From the NCBI GenBank assembly GCA_021295715.1, contig JAGWBV010000013.1:1-44465 (forward strand): 44,465 bases of DNA, written 5' to 3'. Below, piece after piece: positions 16,156-25,508 of the stretch. The notes below the pieces were generated by a model, which did not search any database, was not told where the DNA came from, and saw only the letters and a program-made list of their open reading frames with translations. Source of the stretch: Candidatus Poribacteria bacterium (GTDB lineage: Bacteria > Poribacteria > WGA-4E > WGA-3G). The position numbers and the translations under genes are program-made. Numbering within the stretch: the stretch's first letter is position 1; every line of letters starts with the position of its first letter.

Positions 16156-19100
16156 TCTTCCCCTTCAAGAAATTCTTCATCTTCTTGTGCTAACCACTCA
16201 ATTTCCCGTTGGGTCATATCTATAAGCCCTTCAGCAAACTGTTTAACAATCGGTGAATCCGTTCTGTCGCGCCACGCCTTGAGGTCGTTGATGCGTTTCA
16301 CAAGATGTGGTGCTGGTTCGCCGAGATTTCTCGTGGAGACCCCCGAGGAGAGTGCAGTAGTGATTTCACCTCTTACTTGTTCATCTTCGTTACTCTTTAT
16401 GAGAGCCAACTTCGCGAGAGAATAAAAGACCATATCTGCGTCGAATCCTCTCATCAGATAAGTAGCTTCCCTTATTAGTTCTAGGTCTCCTGAGTCCATC
16501 CATTCCTCAAAGAGTTTCCGCATTGCCGGATTAATTTTGACTTTGCTGCTACGCGGATCATCTCCACCGACCATAGATGTAAGCAATCTGGGTGCCTCAA
16601 ATCTCAGCAGATTTGAGGACGTAAGGACCCAATCTCTTACGCGTTTCAAAGCTGCCAGTGCATTTTGATCACTCCAATCCACACCCTCAAACAGATAGTG
16701 TGGGCGATGCGGAACAGCATCATACTTAAACGATTCAGTATTATACTCGAACTTTTCAGAGCGATTAGATGCCGCCACTTTATAAGCAATTCGCTTCTCA
16801 AAAAATTTGATAACCCAGATCGGATCGTTCTTGAAGATGGCGTGGAGTGCTTGTTCAGCACCATAATCAATGTGTTCTAAATGCACACAATTAAACATTA
16901 CCTGCTTGTATTTTTTCAGGTGTTCTTGTGGTGAGAACTTGAATTCTTGGTGGGTGAGCGCGTGGACGACCTGCCTCATAACCATAGGTGATTCATCGCT
17001 TGATAGTTTCACCAAAATCTCAAGGACAGTGTTTGCATCAACAGCATAGAAATTCGGAAGACTTTTGGTTATATCCCCCCGCAAGAGTTCATCTGGCGTT
17101 TTAGACAATTGATCTAAAATAGACAGATCTTCTTTTCCAACGCATCCGTCTGTTTTAATTCTCGATAGATAACTCCTTGCAACAATGCGTTTACCAAAGA
17201 TGGTGTCCCGATTCAAGAGACTGTGAGTTGCCTCACTCGCTTTACCTTTGTCGACGTGGCGAATACCGCTGAGCAGTCCAGAGGCACAATGCGATTTTTC
17301 TGTCTGCCACTCAACAATGGAGTCCAGTAGATCAGAACCATAGGTAGGGTCGAGTTCACCGATGGACAGAAGCAGCGATGTCGCAGTTCCCGGATCCCAC
17401 CCTTTTTCTGCCCAGATGCTGTCTCTGGAACTGCGGTGCTCCTTTCCTTTTTCGGCAATCTGTATACATTCCTGCATTAATTTTGAGAGTTGTGCGGGTG
17501 TGTATTTCTGAATATATTTTCTCAAGAACGCTTGGTTTTTTTCACGACTTTCACTCAGATCCCAGTCAGGGAATTTTCCAGTAAATTGGCGATAGAAGCA
17601 GTACCTTTCGTAATTTTCATGTTCGTGGAATTTCGCACGTAATTCCGCTGCCCGTTCTTTTGGAAATTCATTCACATATCTGTTTTCTGCATATCCCCGG
17701 AGACACTGATCCATTGCATTAAGAACAGTAAAATCGGACTCTTCTGAGATCCGATTCGCTAATATGTTGAAGAGTCGCTCTTGTTCTTCTTGTAATAGAT
17801 CCTGGTCATTTTTTGACATTTCTCGCCGAGATGTGATTTCCAAAGGATTTATCGCTCGATTAATAGAATCTATTGCCTCTACTCTAATGGTACTATGTTG
17901 AGATATTCTCAGGCAATGCTCGATTAGGTCGATCGCCTTCGCTCTGAGTTGACTCAATTCAGGTGTATAATTTAAATGGCACCAACCAAACTTCAAAGAA
18001 CTGCCTTCACTGAAAGTTTCACTGAAGTCCAGCACGAGAAGCGAATCAAGCGCGTTGAGTAGTGCCAAACTTAGCTTCGGGTTATCTTCTGTTTCCCACA
18101 CCTCAAACACTCCAAGTGCTTTCGTTTGGAATACACTGGGTTTGCTCGTTTGGAAGCCTGTCATCCTTTTTAATAACTCTTGCGGTGAGTCATAATTGGG
18201 AACCTCCAAATCATCCATCAGAAGGAGCTTTTGGACTACCTCCAGCGTTTTCATAAACCCAGATAGTGTATTGACTGTTTTCTGCGCTTCTTTGGCAATT
18301 TTCCTTACCACGTCTTGATGGGTCCGTGTGGAGGTCCACCCGGTATAATGCTTTACATAGTCTTTCTTAGGATTATCCAAGATAATATTGAAAATTTGAG
18401 TCGCATCATCCGGACGAAAGTAACTGATACCTTTCATCTGGTCAAGGATATCCTCTCGAACAGCATTATCACCTTCCTGTGCTCGAATTTTAAGAGAAGC
18501 GACATGCTCATCAAGGAGACTTTTTTCACCAGTTATATTTTCCACGCGAGCAAGATTGATCACTACTTTGATGGGAAGAAGAGGCAAAAAATCATCCAAC
18601 AGACTTTTGTGGAAAGAAGACGGTCTCCCATCGGAGAGAAAACACGCTTTCCGTAAGATATAATCACTGAGCACATCGGGAAAGACACGCTGTTTTCGCC
18701 CAAACTGAAGAAGCAAGCCGTATGCTCGCAGATCATCACGGTATTGCTCTATCTCATAAGGCTCCACTTTTAAGATTTCAGCCAATTTATCGCGTATTCG
18801 GTTGTCTTCTGTGTCAATGGATGCAATCCCGCTAAGCCAGTCCAGCAATTTTCGGTGCCGCTTGTCGGATCTTGGCAGATGTTTGCTGAAGATATCATTA
18901 AGATAGGATTCAAACGTAAGTTCAATCAATTCGTCTTTTGTTAAGTTTCTCAGCTCGACTCCCATATTGAGTAGATCTATCACCATGACAGCAATTAATG
19001 GCGTATCCCGTCCAATCCGTGTTAATCCAGCCAAGAGGGATCCGTCGGGTATCTGCGCGTAAGTGCGGATAAATTCCTTGGTTTTCTCCAATGAAAGTTT

Positions 19101-20069
19101 CGTTATTTTGAGATCTTCAATGGCACCATCTGGTAAGGCAGCCAAGAAATTGCCCTTCAGAGTGGCTTTAAACGGCTCCCGTGTTATGAGAACGACTTTT
19201 GATTCGCTGTATTCAGAACTATTCATTACTATTCTGATACCACCGAGGTTATCAAGAAAATCGTGAGCATCATCTACAAAAAAGATGTACTTACGATTGG
19301 GCGGAATGTCCGCTAAGGCACTTTCAAAACTGTCCGCAGCCATTTGAACAAAGAGAGGCTCATAATCTATGTGCTCTTGTTCGACTGTCTTTGCAAACTC
19401 AATAGCGATCTTGGTTTTTCCAATGCCGCCGCTACCGTATACCATGAATAGTCTTTTCTCTGGATCTTGAACAAAGGTTTGGAATTGACTAATTTCATCC
19501 TCTCGTCCGAAAGTTTCATAGTCGTATCTTAACAGTTGATGTTTACCTGCAATTTGACTTCGGAACATGTCCTGCCAAGAAAGAAACACAGGTAGATGGG
19601 GATCTCGAAATGAATTTAAGAGGTATGAAAACTCATCGGTCATCGTGATGAGGTCTTCTGCATCCCAACAGATTAACGAAAAGGTGTATCCTTTCTCGTT
19701 TTTAATGTCCTCAATTTTACGCTTGTTACCAGCAGTAAGCAAAGTACTGGTCATGAGGACATAGTGATCACACTGCAACGCATCGGCTTTGTCAAGTTCG
19801 CCTTTTTTGTATTTGCTACCTTTCATTTGGGAAATGAGTTGGTTACGGGCACGCCCCTTATCCATCGTTGGGTCAAAGAATTTATACTGGAAGATCCAGG
19901 TACCATCTTTTTCCTTATAATGCCCAGTATAATCCGCGTCAATGCCACCATCGCGTCCCGGCGCGTCGTAGACTTTTACGAAGGAGGACACTTCCTTTTT
20001 CAGGAACAGGTTGCAGAATCGATCAAAGTCTGCTTTTGTTTTTATGTAGTCTGATAACACTTTTTTCAT
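16149..20069 (-). CDS. PD-(D/E)xK nuclease-STAND NTPase-repeat protein (Avs-like defence candidate)
   Basis: A 1306-residue protein in three parts. Residues 1 to about 155 resemble Mrr-like restriction nucleases: GRDGGID (39-44, candidate catalytic Asp44) and WIFQYKF (Gln61-x-Lys63). Residues about 185-480 are a STAND-type NTPase: FGREDEI entry, Walker A GSGGIGKT (212-219), Walker B YIFFVDDAHD (261-270), VVLITR sensor (292-297) and a winged-helix-like region after it. Residues about 480-1306 are helical repeats, probably the ligand-sensing part. The layout nuclease-STAND-repeats is that of Avs antiphage proteins, in which phage protein binding triggers oligomerisation and nuclease activation. 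A frame start at 20114 exists, but ATG at 20069 is chosen because AAGGGGGAA lies just upstream and the domain begins there. It is followed by the HEPN-motif gene. Confidence 0.8.
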   Translation of the reverse strand: MKKVLSDYIKTKADFDRFCNLFLKKEVSSFVKVYDAPGRDGGIDADYTGHYKEKDGTWIFQYKFFDPTMDKGRARNQLISQMKGSKYKKGELDKADALQCDHYVLMTSTLLTAGNKRKIEDIKNEKGYTFSLICWDAEDLITMTDEFSYLLNSFRDPHLPVFLSWQDMFRSQIAGKHQLLRYDYETFGREDEISQFQTFVQDPEKRLFMVYGSGGIGKTKIAIEFAKTVEQEHIDYEPLFVQMAADSFESALADIPPNRKYIFFVDDAHDFLDNLGGIRIVMNSSEYSESKVVLITREPFKATLKGNFLAALPDGAIEDLKITKLSLEKTKEFIRTYAQIPDGSLLAGLTRIGRDTPLIAVMVIDLLNMGVELRNLTKDELIELTFESYLNDIFSKHLPRSDKRHRKLLDWLSGIASIDTEDNRIRDKLAEILKVEPYEIEQYRDDLRAYGLLLQFGRKQRVFPDVLSDYILRKACFLSDGRPSSFHKSLLDDFLPLLPIKVVINLARVENITGEKSLLDEHVASLKIRAQEGDNAVREDILDQMKGISYFRPDDATQIFNIILDNPKKDYVKHYTGWTSTRTHQDVVRKIAKEAQKTVNTLSGFMKTLEVVQKLLLMDDLEVPNYDSPQELLKRMTGFQTSKPSVFQTKALGVFEVWETEDNPKLSLALLNALDSLLVLDFSETFSEGSSLKFGWCHLNYTPELSQLRAKAIDLIEHCLRISQHSTIRVEAIDSINRAINPLEITSRREMSKNDQDLLQEEQERLFNILANRISEESDFTVLNAMDQCLRGYAENRYVNEFPKERAAELRAKFHEHENYERYCFYRQFTGKFPDWDLSESREKNQAFLRKYIQKYTPAQLSKLMQECIQIAEKGKEHRSSRDSIWAEKGWDPGTATSLLLSIGELDPTYGSDLLDSIVEWQTEKSHCASGLLSGIRHVDKGKASEATHSLLNRDTIFGKRIVARSYLSRIKTDGCVGKEDLSILDQLSKTPDELLRGDITKSLPNFYAVDANTVLEILVKLSSDESPMVMRQVVHALTHQEFKFSPQEHLKKYKQVMFNCVHLEHIDYGAEQALHAIFKNDPIWVIKFFEKRIAYKVAASNRSEKFEYNTESFKYDAVPHRPHYLFEGVDWSDQNALAALKRVRDWVLTSSNLLRFEAPRLLTSMVGGDDPRSSKVKINPAMRKLFEEWMDSGDLELIREATYLMRGFDADMVFYSLAKLALIKSNEDEQVRGEITTALSSGVSTRNLGEPAPHLVKRINDLKAWRDRTDSPIVKQFAEGLIDMTQREIEWLAQEDEEFLEGEEW

Positions 20070-20164
20070 TGGAGTTCCCCCTTGATAGCGGCAGAAGGTT
20101 GAACAGCGGGACAAGTATGTTTTCTCAAAATCATTTTAGTACACCAACAATGCTTGATAGCAAT

Positions 20165-20193
20165 ATGTTAGCATATTTTATTGCAGAGGTCAA
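20165..20193 (-). promoter_or_regulatory. Possible promoter of the STAND-HEPN operon
   Basis: On the minus strand: -35 TTGACC (20188-20193), 17-base spacer, -10 TAACAT (20165-20170; four of six consensus bases). It would start transcripts about 90 bases before the STAND ATG. The divergent first oxidoreductase of the array starts at 20304. Confidence 0.4.
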
Positions 20194-20303
20194 ATTGTTT
20201 TCGCTGATGAGGTTCAAGAATTTAATAACATTTGACAAAAACGCACCCCTCTGATAATCTATGGCAAAACTGATGATAGATACCACTAATAGGGAACACT
20301 CCG

Positions 20304-21347
20304 ATGTATAAAACAGCGATGTTAGGGTGCGGGGGGCGTGCCCGTGGGCACGCAGATGCGTATCGTTTCGTCAAACGCGGGAAACTCGCCGCAATCTGCG
20401 ATATGGACGCAGAACGACTTAACAATTTTGGGGAGGAATTCGGTATCTCTTCACGCTACACTGACTTCGACGAGATGCTTGAAAAAGAGAAGCCCGATGT
20501 CCTCCACATCGTCACAAGCCCCGTGGTTCCAAATGGCAGCGAACGGATCCGGTATCCGTTGATGAAACAGGCATCCGACCACGGTGTTCCTGCGGCGATT
20601 ATTGAGAAGCCCGTTGCTGTTGAAGGCGAGGATTGGAAACAGATTGCGGGATTAGCGGAAGAGACACAAACGAAATTTGTCGTCAATACACAACTCGACT
20701 TCCACCCGAAAAACTTGGAATTGAAACGGGATGTCGCGGAAGGACGTATCGGCGAAATTAAGTTTATTGACGCGAGCGCACGTAGTAGAACTGCCGAGCA
20801 AGGAGGACATGTACTACAGTTAGTGTCCTCATACATTGACAACTCCCGCCCCGTCCGTGTTCTCGGACAAGTCGCTGGAAGCGAGGATTTAGATTCTACC
20901 GCTGGGCATCCGTCTCCGACACATGCTGTCGGGCATGCTCTGTATGAGAACGGTGTCCACGTCTCTCTTGCATTTGGAACAGGGATGGCACAAAAGGTGT
21001 CCGACGATTCGGGTATCTACGGGCACAAACGTGTTTTTGTTGCTGGGACGAAAGGCTTTGTGCATTGGCGGTTCAGCAGTTGGGAACGCTCAACGTTGGA
21101 GGGTGGTTATGAGGGCGGTCCGCTTAACTATGGAGAACAAGATGTTGTTGCGCAGGGTAACTTCACCGAAGCCATTTTTGATTGGTTAGCCGATGAGAAC
21201 AGTGTGCATCCGACGCATCTCAAGCAATCGCTCGCTGAGTCTAACCTTATCTTAGGGATGTACTACAGCGGGATAACAAACGAGATTATCGAACTCCCGT
21301 TTGAACCGCCCGATGGACTCATGGACATGCTTCAAGAAAAGTTGTAA
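20304..21347 (+). CDS. Gfo/Idh/MocA-family oxidoreductase, array copy 1
   Basis: A 347-residue dehydrogenase, first of four tandem paralogues. The Rossmann start is MYKTAMLGCGGRARGHADAY, with G8-C-G10-G-R-A13 in place of the strict GxGxxG, then AICDMDAERL at the end of strand 2 and EKPVAVEGEDWKQ with the conserved lysine. The second domain contains NTQLDFHPKNLELKRDVAEG, RIGEIKFIDASARS, HVLQLVSSYIDNSRPVRVLGQVAG and FVHWRFSSWERST. The HVLQLVS His and the invariant surrounding block probably line the substrate pocket. The substrate is unknown, presumably a sugar, inositol or derivative. This copy differs most from the others (SRTAEQGGH in place of STPVDQAPH). It starts a run with short gaps (109, 43 and 61 bases) that is likely one operon. 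Confidence 0.88.
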   Translation: MYKTAMLGCGGRARGHADAYRFVKRGKLAAICDMDAERLNNFGEEFGISSRYTDFDEMLEKEKPDVLHIVTSPVVPNGSERIRYPLMKQASDHGVPAAIIEKPVAVEGEDWKQIAGLAEETQTKFVVNTQLDFHPKNLELKRDVAEGRIGEIKFIDASARSRTAEQGGHVLQLVSSYIDNSRPVRVLGQVAGSEDLDSTAGHPSPTHAVGHALYENGVHVSLAFGTGMAQKVSDDSGIYGHKRVFVAGTKGFVHWRFSSWERSTLEGGYEGGPLNYGEQDVVAQGNFTEAIFDWLADENSVHPTHLKQSLAESNLILGMYYSGITNEIIELPFEPPDGLMDMLQEKL

Positions 21348-21456
21348 TTTTGAAATAAATTTGTACTGGATGGGTCGAAGTTTCCGTGCTTTGTCCCGCC
21401 TTATGTTTTGGTGCGCTGCTGGCGTGCCATCGTTAAATATTAGAGGAGACAACCTC

Positions 21457-22494
21457 ATGTATAAAACTGCGTTCTTAGGGTGCGGCGGTCGTGCCCGTGC
21501 GCACGCGAGTGCTTACCGCTACGTCAAACGCGGCAAAATCGCCGCGATTTGTGATATGAACACAGAGTTGCTCAACAATTTTGGAGACGACTTCGGTGTC
21601 TCTTCACGCTACACCGACCTTGACGAAATGCTTGAAAAAGAGAAACCCGATGTTCTCCACATTGTTACGGCACCGGTGTTACGGGGCACCAGCGAACGGA
21701 TCCGGTATCCACTGATGAAACAAGCCTCGGATGCCAGGGTGCCAGCAGCGATCGTTGAGAAACCGATTGCCGTTGAAAGCGAGGATTGGAAACAGATCGC
21801 AGGTTTGGCAGAAGAGACAGAAACCAAATTCGTCGTCAATACACAACTCAACTTCCATCCACAAAACCTCGAATTAAAAGCGGATGTCTCGGCAGGTCGT
21901 ATTGGTGAAATTAAATTTATTGATGCCAGCGCACGCAGCACGCCGGTCGACCAAGCACCCCACGTGCTTCAGTTGGTATCCTCATATATCGACAATTCGC
22001 GCCCCGTCCGCGTCCTTGGACAGATCGCAGGGAAAGAGCAGTTAGATTCGGCACAACCTTCTCCGATGCATGCCGCTGGCCACGTTTTGTATGAAAACGG
22101 GTTGCATGTCTCTGTTGCGTTTGGCACGGGTATGGGCACATTAGCGTCCGACAGTGAGAGCACTGTCGCACACAAACGGGTCTTCGTCGTAGGAACGAAA
22201 GGATTTGTGCATTGGCGGTTCAGCAGTTGGGAACGCGCAACACCGGAAGGTGGTTATGAAGGCGGTCCACTCAACTACGGAGAACAGGACATCGCCGCAC
22301 AAGGGAACCTCACCGAAGCCGTTTTCGACTGGCTTGCTGATGAGAATAAGGTGCATCCGACGCATCTCCAGCAATCCCTTGCGGAATTCAATCTGCTTCT
22401 GGGTATTTACTATAGCGGAATAACAAACGAAATTATCGATCTACCTTTTGAACCCCCCGACGGATTAATGGATTCCCTCCGGGAAAAATTGTAA
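21457..22494 (+). CDS. Gfo/Idh/MocA-family oxidoreductase, array copy 2
   Basis: A 345-residue paralogue. The frame is open from 21301, but the ATG at 21457 matches the start of the other copies (MYKTAFLGCGGRARAHASAY) and has AGAGGAGA just upstream. Same domains as copy 1: Rossmann dinucleotide site, EKPIAVESEDWKQ lysine motif, NTQLNFHPQNLELKADV, SARSTPVDQAPHVLQLVSS and HWRFSSWERATPEGGYEGGPLNYGEQD. The STPVDQAPH block is shared with copy 3, and nearly so with copy 4 (STPVDQGPH); copy 1 lacks it. The NAD-binding domain is distinct (RYVKRGKIAAICDMNTELL). The variable segment lies around residues 205-245 (GKEQLDSAQPSPMHAAGHV; MGTLASDSESTVAHK), the likely substrate- or interface-tuning region. 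Confidence 0.88.
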   Translation: MYKTAFLGCGGRARAHASAYRYVKRGKIAAICDMNTELLNNFGDDFGVSSRYTDLDEMLEKEKPDVLHIVTAPVLRGTSERIRYPLMKQASDARVPAAIVEKPIAVESEDWKQIAGLAEETETKFVVNTQLNFHPQNLELKADVSAGRIGEIKFIDASARSTPVDQAPHVLQLVSSYIDNSRPVRVLGQIAGKEQLDSAQPSPMHAAGHVLYENGLHVSVAFGTGMGTLASDSESTVAHKRVFVVGTKGFVHWRFSSWERATPEGGYEGGPLNYGEQDIAAQGNLTEAVFDWLADENKVHPTHLQQSLAEFNLLLGIYYSGITNEIIDLPFEPPDGLMDSLREKL

Positions 22495-22537
22495 ACCCAC
22501 TCCGAATTCAGACGGAATCTTTAGAGGAGACCTTTCC

Positions 22538-23581
22538 ATGTATAAAACTGCAATGTTAGGCTGCGGCGGTCGTGCCCGTGCGCATGCAGATGCCTATCGC
22601 TTCGTCAAAAACGGCAAACTCGCCGCAATCTGTGATATGAACACAGAGTTGCTCAACAGTTTCGGTGAGGATTTCGGTATCCCTTCACGCTACACCGACC
22701 TCGATGAGATGCTTGCAAAAGAGAAACCCGATGTCCTCCATATCGTCACGGCACCGGTGTTACGGGGCACCAATCAACGGATTCGGTACTCGCTGATGAA
22801 ACAAGCCTCGGATGCCGGGGTGCCAGCGGCGATCGTCGAAAAACCGATTGCTGTCGAAAGCGAGGATTGGAAGCAGCTTGCAGGCTTAGCAGAGGAGACA
22901 GAAACCAAATTCGTCGTTAACACACAACTTAACTTCCATCCGAAAAACTTGGAGTTGAAACGGGATGTCGCAGAAGGTAGAATCGGCGACATCAAATTCA
23001 TTGATGCCAGCGCACGCAGCACGCCGGTCGACCAAGCACCGCATGTATTGCAACTCGTCTCTTCCTATATCGACAATTCGCGTCCGGTGCGGGTACTCGG
23101 ACAGGTTTCTGGTGCTCAGGATTTAGACTCTACTCAGCCTTCACCTATGCACGCTGCTGCTCAGGCACTCTATGCAAACGGTCTTCACGTCTCTCTCGCA
23201 TTCGGGACAGGTGTAGGGCAGAAAGTGCCGAAAGAGCCGGATGCGGGGAATCACACCCACAAACGGGTCTTTGTCGTCGGCACGAAAGGCTTCGTGCATT
23301 GGAGATTTAGCAGTTGGGAACGCGCAACACCAGCCGGTGGTTACGAAAGCGGTCCATTGGAGTACGGGGAACAGGATGTCGTCGCACAGGGTAACCTCAC
23401 CGAAGCCGTTTTTGATTGGCTCGATGATGAGAACAATGTGCATCCGACGCATCTCAAGCAATCCCTTGCAGAGTTCAACCTACTTTTGGGAATTTACTAC
23501 AGCGGGGTAACGAACCAGATTATTGACCTCCCGTTTGAACCGCCCGATGGGTTGATTGATATACTCCGAGAGAAACTATAA
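22538..23581 (+). CDS. Gfo/Idh/MocA-family oxidoreductase, array copy 3
   Basis: A 347-residue paralogue, 43 bases after copy 2, with AGAGGAGA before the ATG. The first 40 residues are identical to copy 4 (MYKTAMLGCGGRARAHADAY, RFVKNGKLAAICDMNTELL), while the middle block STPVDQAPHVLQLVSSYID matches copy 2. This patchwork suggests gene conversion within the array. The variable segment (SGAQDLDSTQPSPMHAAAQ; VGQKVPKEPDAGNHTHK) is longest here. All dinucleotide and lysine motifs are present (EKPIAVESEDWKQ), so it is expected to be active. Confidence 0.88.
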   Translation: MYKTAMLGCGGRARAHADAYRFVKNGKLAAICDMNTELLNSFGEDFGIPSRYTDLDEMLAKEKPDVLHIVTAPVLRGTNQRIRYSLMKQASDAGVPAAIVEKPIAVESEDWKQLAGLAEETETKFVVNTQLNFHPKNLELKRDVAEGRIGDIKFIDASARSTPVDQAPHVLQLVSSYIDNSRPVRVLGQVSGAQDLDSTQPSPMHAAAQALYANGLHVSLAFGTGVGQKVPKEPDAGNHTHKRVFVVGTKGFVHWRFSSWERATPAGGYESGPLEYGEQDVVAQGNLTEAVFDWLDDENNVHPTHLKQSLAEFNLLLGIYYSGVTNQIIDLPFEPPDGLIDILREKL

Positions 23582-23642
23582 TCAGATGATTAAAATTTCA
23601 TTTATCTTGAGTTGACTTTAGAATATTAAAGGAGACATTTTT

Positions 23643-24680
23643 GTGTATAAAACCGCAATGTTAGGGTGTGGTGGCCGTGCGCGCGCACACGCAGATGCCT
23701 ATCGCTTCGTCAAAAACGGCAAACTCGCCGCAATCTGTGATATGAACACAGAGTTACTCAACAAATTCGGGGATGACTTCGGCATATCATCTCGTTACAC
23801 CGACTTGGACGAGATGCTCGAAAAAGAGAAGCCCGATGTCCTTCATATCGTCACTGCGCCAGTGCTACGGGGTAGCAACGAGCGTATCCGCTATCCGTTG
23901 ATGAAACAAGCCTCGGATGCTGGGGTACCAGCGGCGATCATCGAAAAACCGATTGCCGTCGAAAGCGAGGACTGGAAGCAAATTTCGGGGCTTTCCAAAG
24001 AAACGAAAACGAAATTCGTTGTCAACACGCAACTCAACTTCCATCCACAAAATCTGGAATTAAAGCGGGATGTTTCAGATGGTCGCATCGGCGATATCAA
24101 GCTCATTGATGCGAGTGCAAGGAGCACCCCTGTCGATCAGGGGCCGCATGTGCTGCAGTTGGTATCTTCCTATATCGATAACTCCCGTCCGGTGCGAGTT
24201 CTCGGACAAATCTCCGGTGCCGAACACTTAGATTCAGCGCAACCCTCTCCGCAATATGCGAGTGCGCGTGTCCAGTACGAGAACGGACTTCATGTCTCCG
24301 TTGCGTTCGGGACTGCCATCGCACCGACTGCCTCCGACGATCCGGTTGTCTTTTTCCACAAACGCGTCTTTGTCGTTGGAACAAAAGGTTTCGTGCATTG
24401 GCGGTTTAGCAGTTGGGAACGCTCAACTCCAGAAAATGGTTATGAAGGGGGTCCACTTAGCTACGGAGAACAGGATGTCGTCGCACAGGGCAATCTTACA
24501 GAGGCAGTCTTTGATTGGCTCGACGACGAGAGCAAGGTGCATCCGACCCATCTTGAGCAATCCCTTGCAGAGTTCAATCTGCTTTTGGGAATTTACTACA
24601 GTGGTATCACGAACGAAGTGATTGAGCTTCCCTTCGATCCACCGGATGGGCTCATGGATAAACTGAGAGCCAAACTATAA
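23643..24680 (+). CDS. Gfo/Idh/MocA-family oxidoreductase, array copy 4
   Basis: A 345-residue paralogue starting at GTG (23643), with AAAGGAG upstream; the other three start with ATG. All family motifs are kept (LGCGGRARAHADAY, EKPIAVESEDWKQ, NTQLNFHPQNLELKRDV, STPVDQGPHVLQLVSS, HWRFSSWERSTPENGYEGG). The variable part is ISGAEHLDSAQPSPQYASAR and IAPTASDDPVVFFHK. It is followed after 94 bases by the first LamG gene, with a hairpin (24727-24747) in between that may separate the transcripts or merely be a dispersed repeat. Confidence 0.88.
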   Translation: MYKTAMLGCGGRARAHADAYRFVKNGKLAAICDMNTELLNKFGDDFGISSRYTDLDEMLEKEKPDVLHIVTAPVLRGSNERIRYPLMKQASDAGVPAAIIEKPIAVESEDWKQISGLSKETKTKFVVNTQLNFHPQNLELKRDVSDGRIGDIKLIDASARSTPVDQGPHVLQLVSSYIDNSRPVRVLGQISGAEHLDSAQPSPQYASARVQYENGLHVSVAFGTAIAPTASDDPVVFFHKRVFVVGTKGFVHWRFSSWERSTPENGYEGGPLSYGEQDVVAQGNLTEAVFDWLDDESKVHPTHLEQSLAEFNLLLGIYYSGITNEVIELPFDPPDGLMDKLRAKL

Positions 24681-24726
24681 GGCAGATTTTGTCCTTTTTG
24701 GCACCTCATGCTCCTTTCCACGCGAA

Positions 24727-24747
24727 GGCGAGGCTTTGTGCCTCGCC
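24727..24747. repeat. Perfect GGCGAGGC hairpin
   Basis: GGCGAGGC (24727-24734), five-base loop TTTGT, GCCTCGCC (24740-24747). No T-run follows, so a classical terminator is doubtful. A related imperfect hairpin (GGCGAAGAT/ATCCTCGCC) lies at 35574-35594 inside the MITE-like element. Confidence 0.6.
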
Positions 24748-24774
24748 ATACACTCGCTAAACGGAGGCATAACC

Positions 24775-25503
24775 ATGTCCCTTTCAAAAATTGTGTGTCT
24801 AACCTATCTCCTGTTTGGCATCGTCAATCTCACAGCAAATGCCGAATTGGTAGCCTACTGGTCTTTTGACAAGGCAGACGGTGTAGATGACCTAACCGGA
24901 AACGGTCACGACGGCAACATCCACGGGAATCCGAAGGCAGTCGCCGGAAAGTTCGGTGAAGCGTTAGCGTTTAACGGTAGTACCGACTACGTTGAGATTC
25001 CCGACGCGCCAGCAATCTCCGAACTCGAAGCGTTGTCTATGGCTGCGTGGATTCAGCCACTAAAACTCGGTTCATGGGTCGCGGTTGCTGAGAAGGGTAT
25101 TCACCTTAACTGGAGTTACGGATTCTTCATTGAACCCGACGGGACACTCTCCTTTGAAGTCTCTACCGGTCCCGGCAACAATCTCGTCTGTTGCGTCGGC
25201 AATGTCGCCCTTGAAATTGGAAAATGGCACCACATCTTCGGTTCATACGACGGCAAATCCGTAAAGGCTTACGTTGACGGAAAACTGGAAGGTGAGATGC
25301 CGGGTGCTGATGCCGTCCATATGACTGAAGGGTTGCCTTTCACCATTGGCAGTCGCAACGGTCAGAACCATTTTGGCGGTGCCGTTGATGAAGTGGCATT
25401 CTGGGACGAAGCCATCTCTGTTGAGGACTCTATGGACCCGCTCCCTGTGAAACCGGGACGCAAACTCACAACGACTTGGGGAGTAATAAAAAGACTCCGT
25501 TAA
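24775..25503 (+). CDS. Secreted LamG-domain protein with W-G C-terminal tag
   Basis: A 242-residue exported protein. Residues 1-23 are a signal peptide ending TANA. One LamG/concanavalin-like beta-sandwich fills residues 24 to about 220: LVAYWSFDKADGVDDLTGNGHDGNI start, KFGEALAFNGSTDYVEIPD, MAAWIQP, KWHHIFGSYDG.SVKAYVDGKLEG and GGAVDEVAFWDEAIS. These are the usual LamG strand signatures for glycan or laminin-like ligand binding. The last residues are GRKLTTTWGVIKRLR, the C-terminal motif shared by seven reading frames in this window. The ATG at 24775 has GGAGG seven bases upstream and is preferred to the track start at 24736. The stop is five bases before the PhyH gene, so the two are probably co-translated. 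Confidence 0.88.
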   Translation: MSLSKIVCLTYLLFGIVNLTANAELVAYWSFDKADGVDDLTGNGHDGNIHGNPKAVAGKFGEALAFNGSTDYVEIPDAPAISELEALSMAAWIQPLKLGSWVAVAEKGIHLNWSYGFFIEPDGTLSFEVSTGPGNNLVCCVGNVALEIGKWHHIFGSYDGKSVKAYVDGKLEGEMPGADAVHMTEGLPFTIGSRNGQNHFGGAVDEVAFWDEAISVEDSMDPLPVKPGRKLTTTWGVIKRLR

Positions 25504-25508
25504 AAACA

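Noticed and set aside
24727-24747. Rho-independent terminator after the dehydrogenase array
   Set aside because: The stem is strong but no T-run follows, and a related hairpin occurs in an element at 35574; kept as a repeat only.
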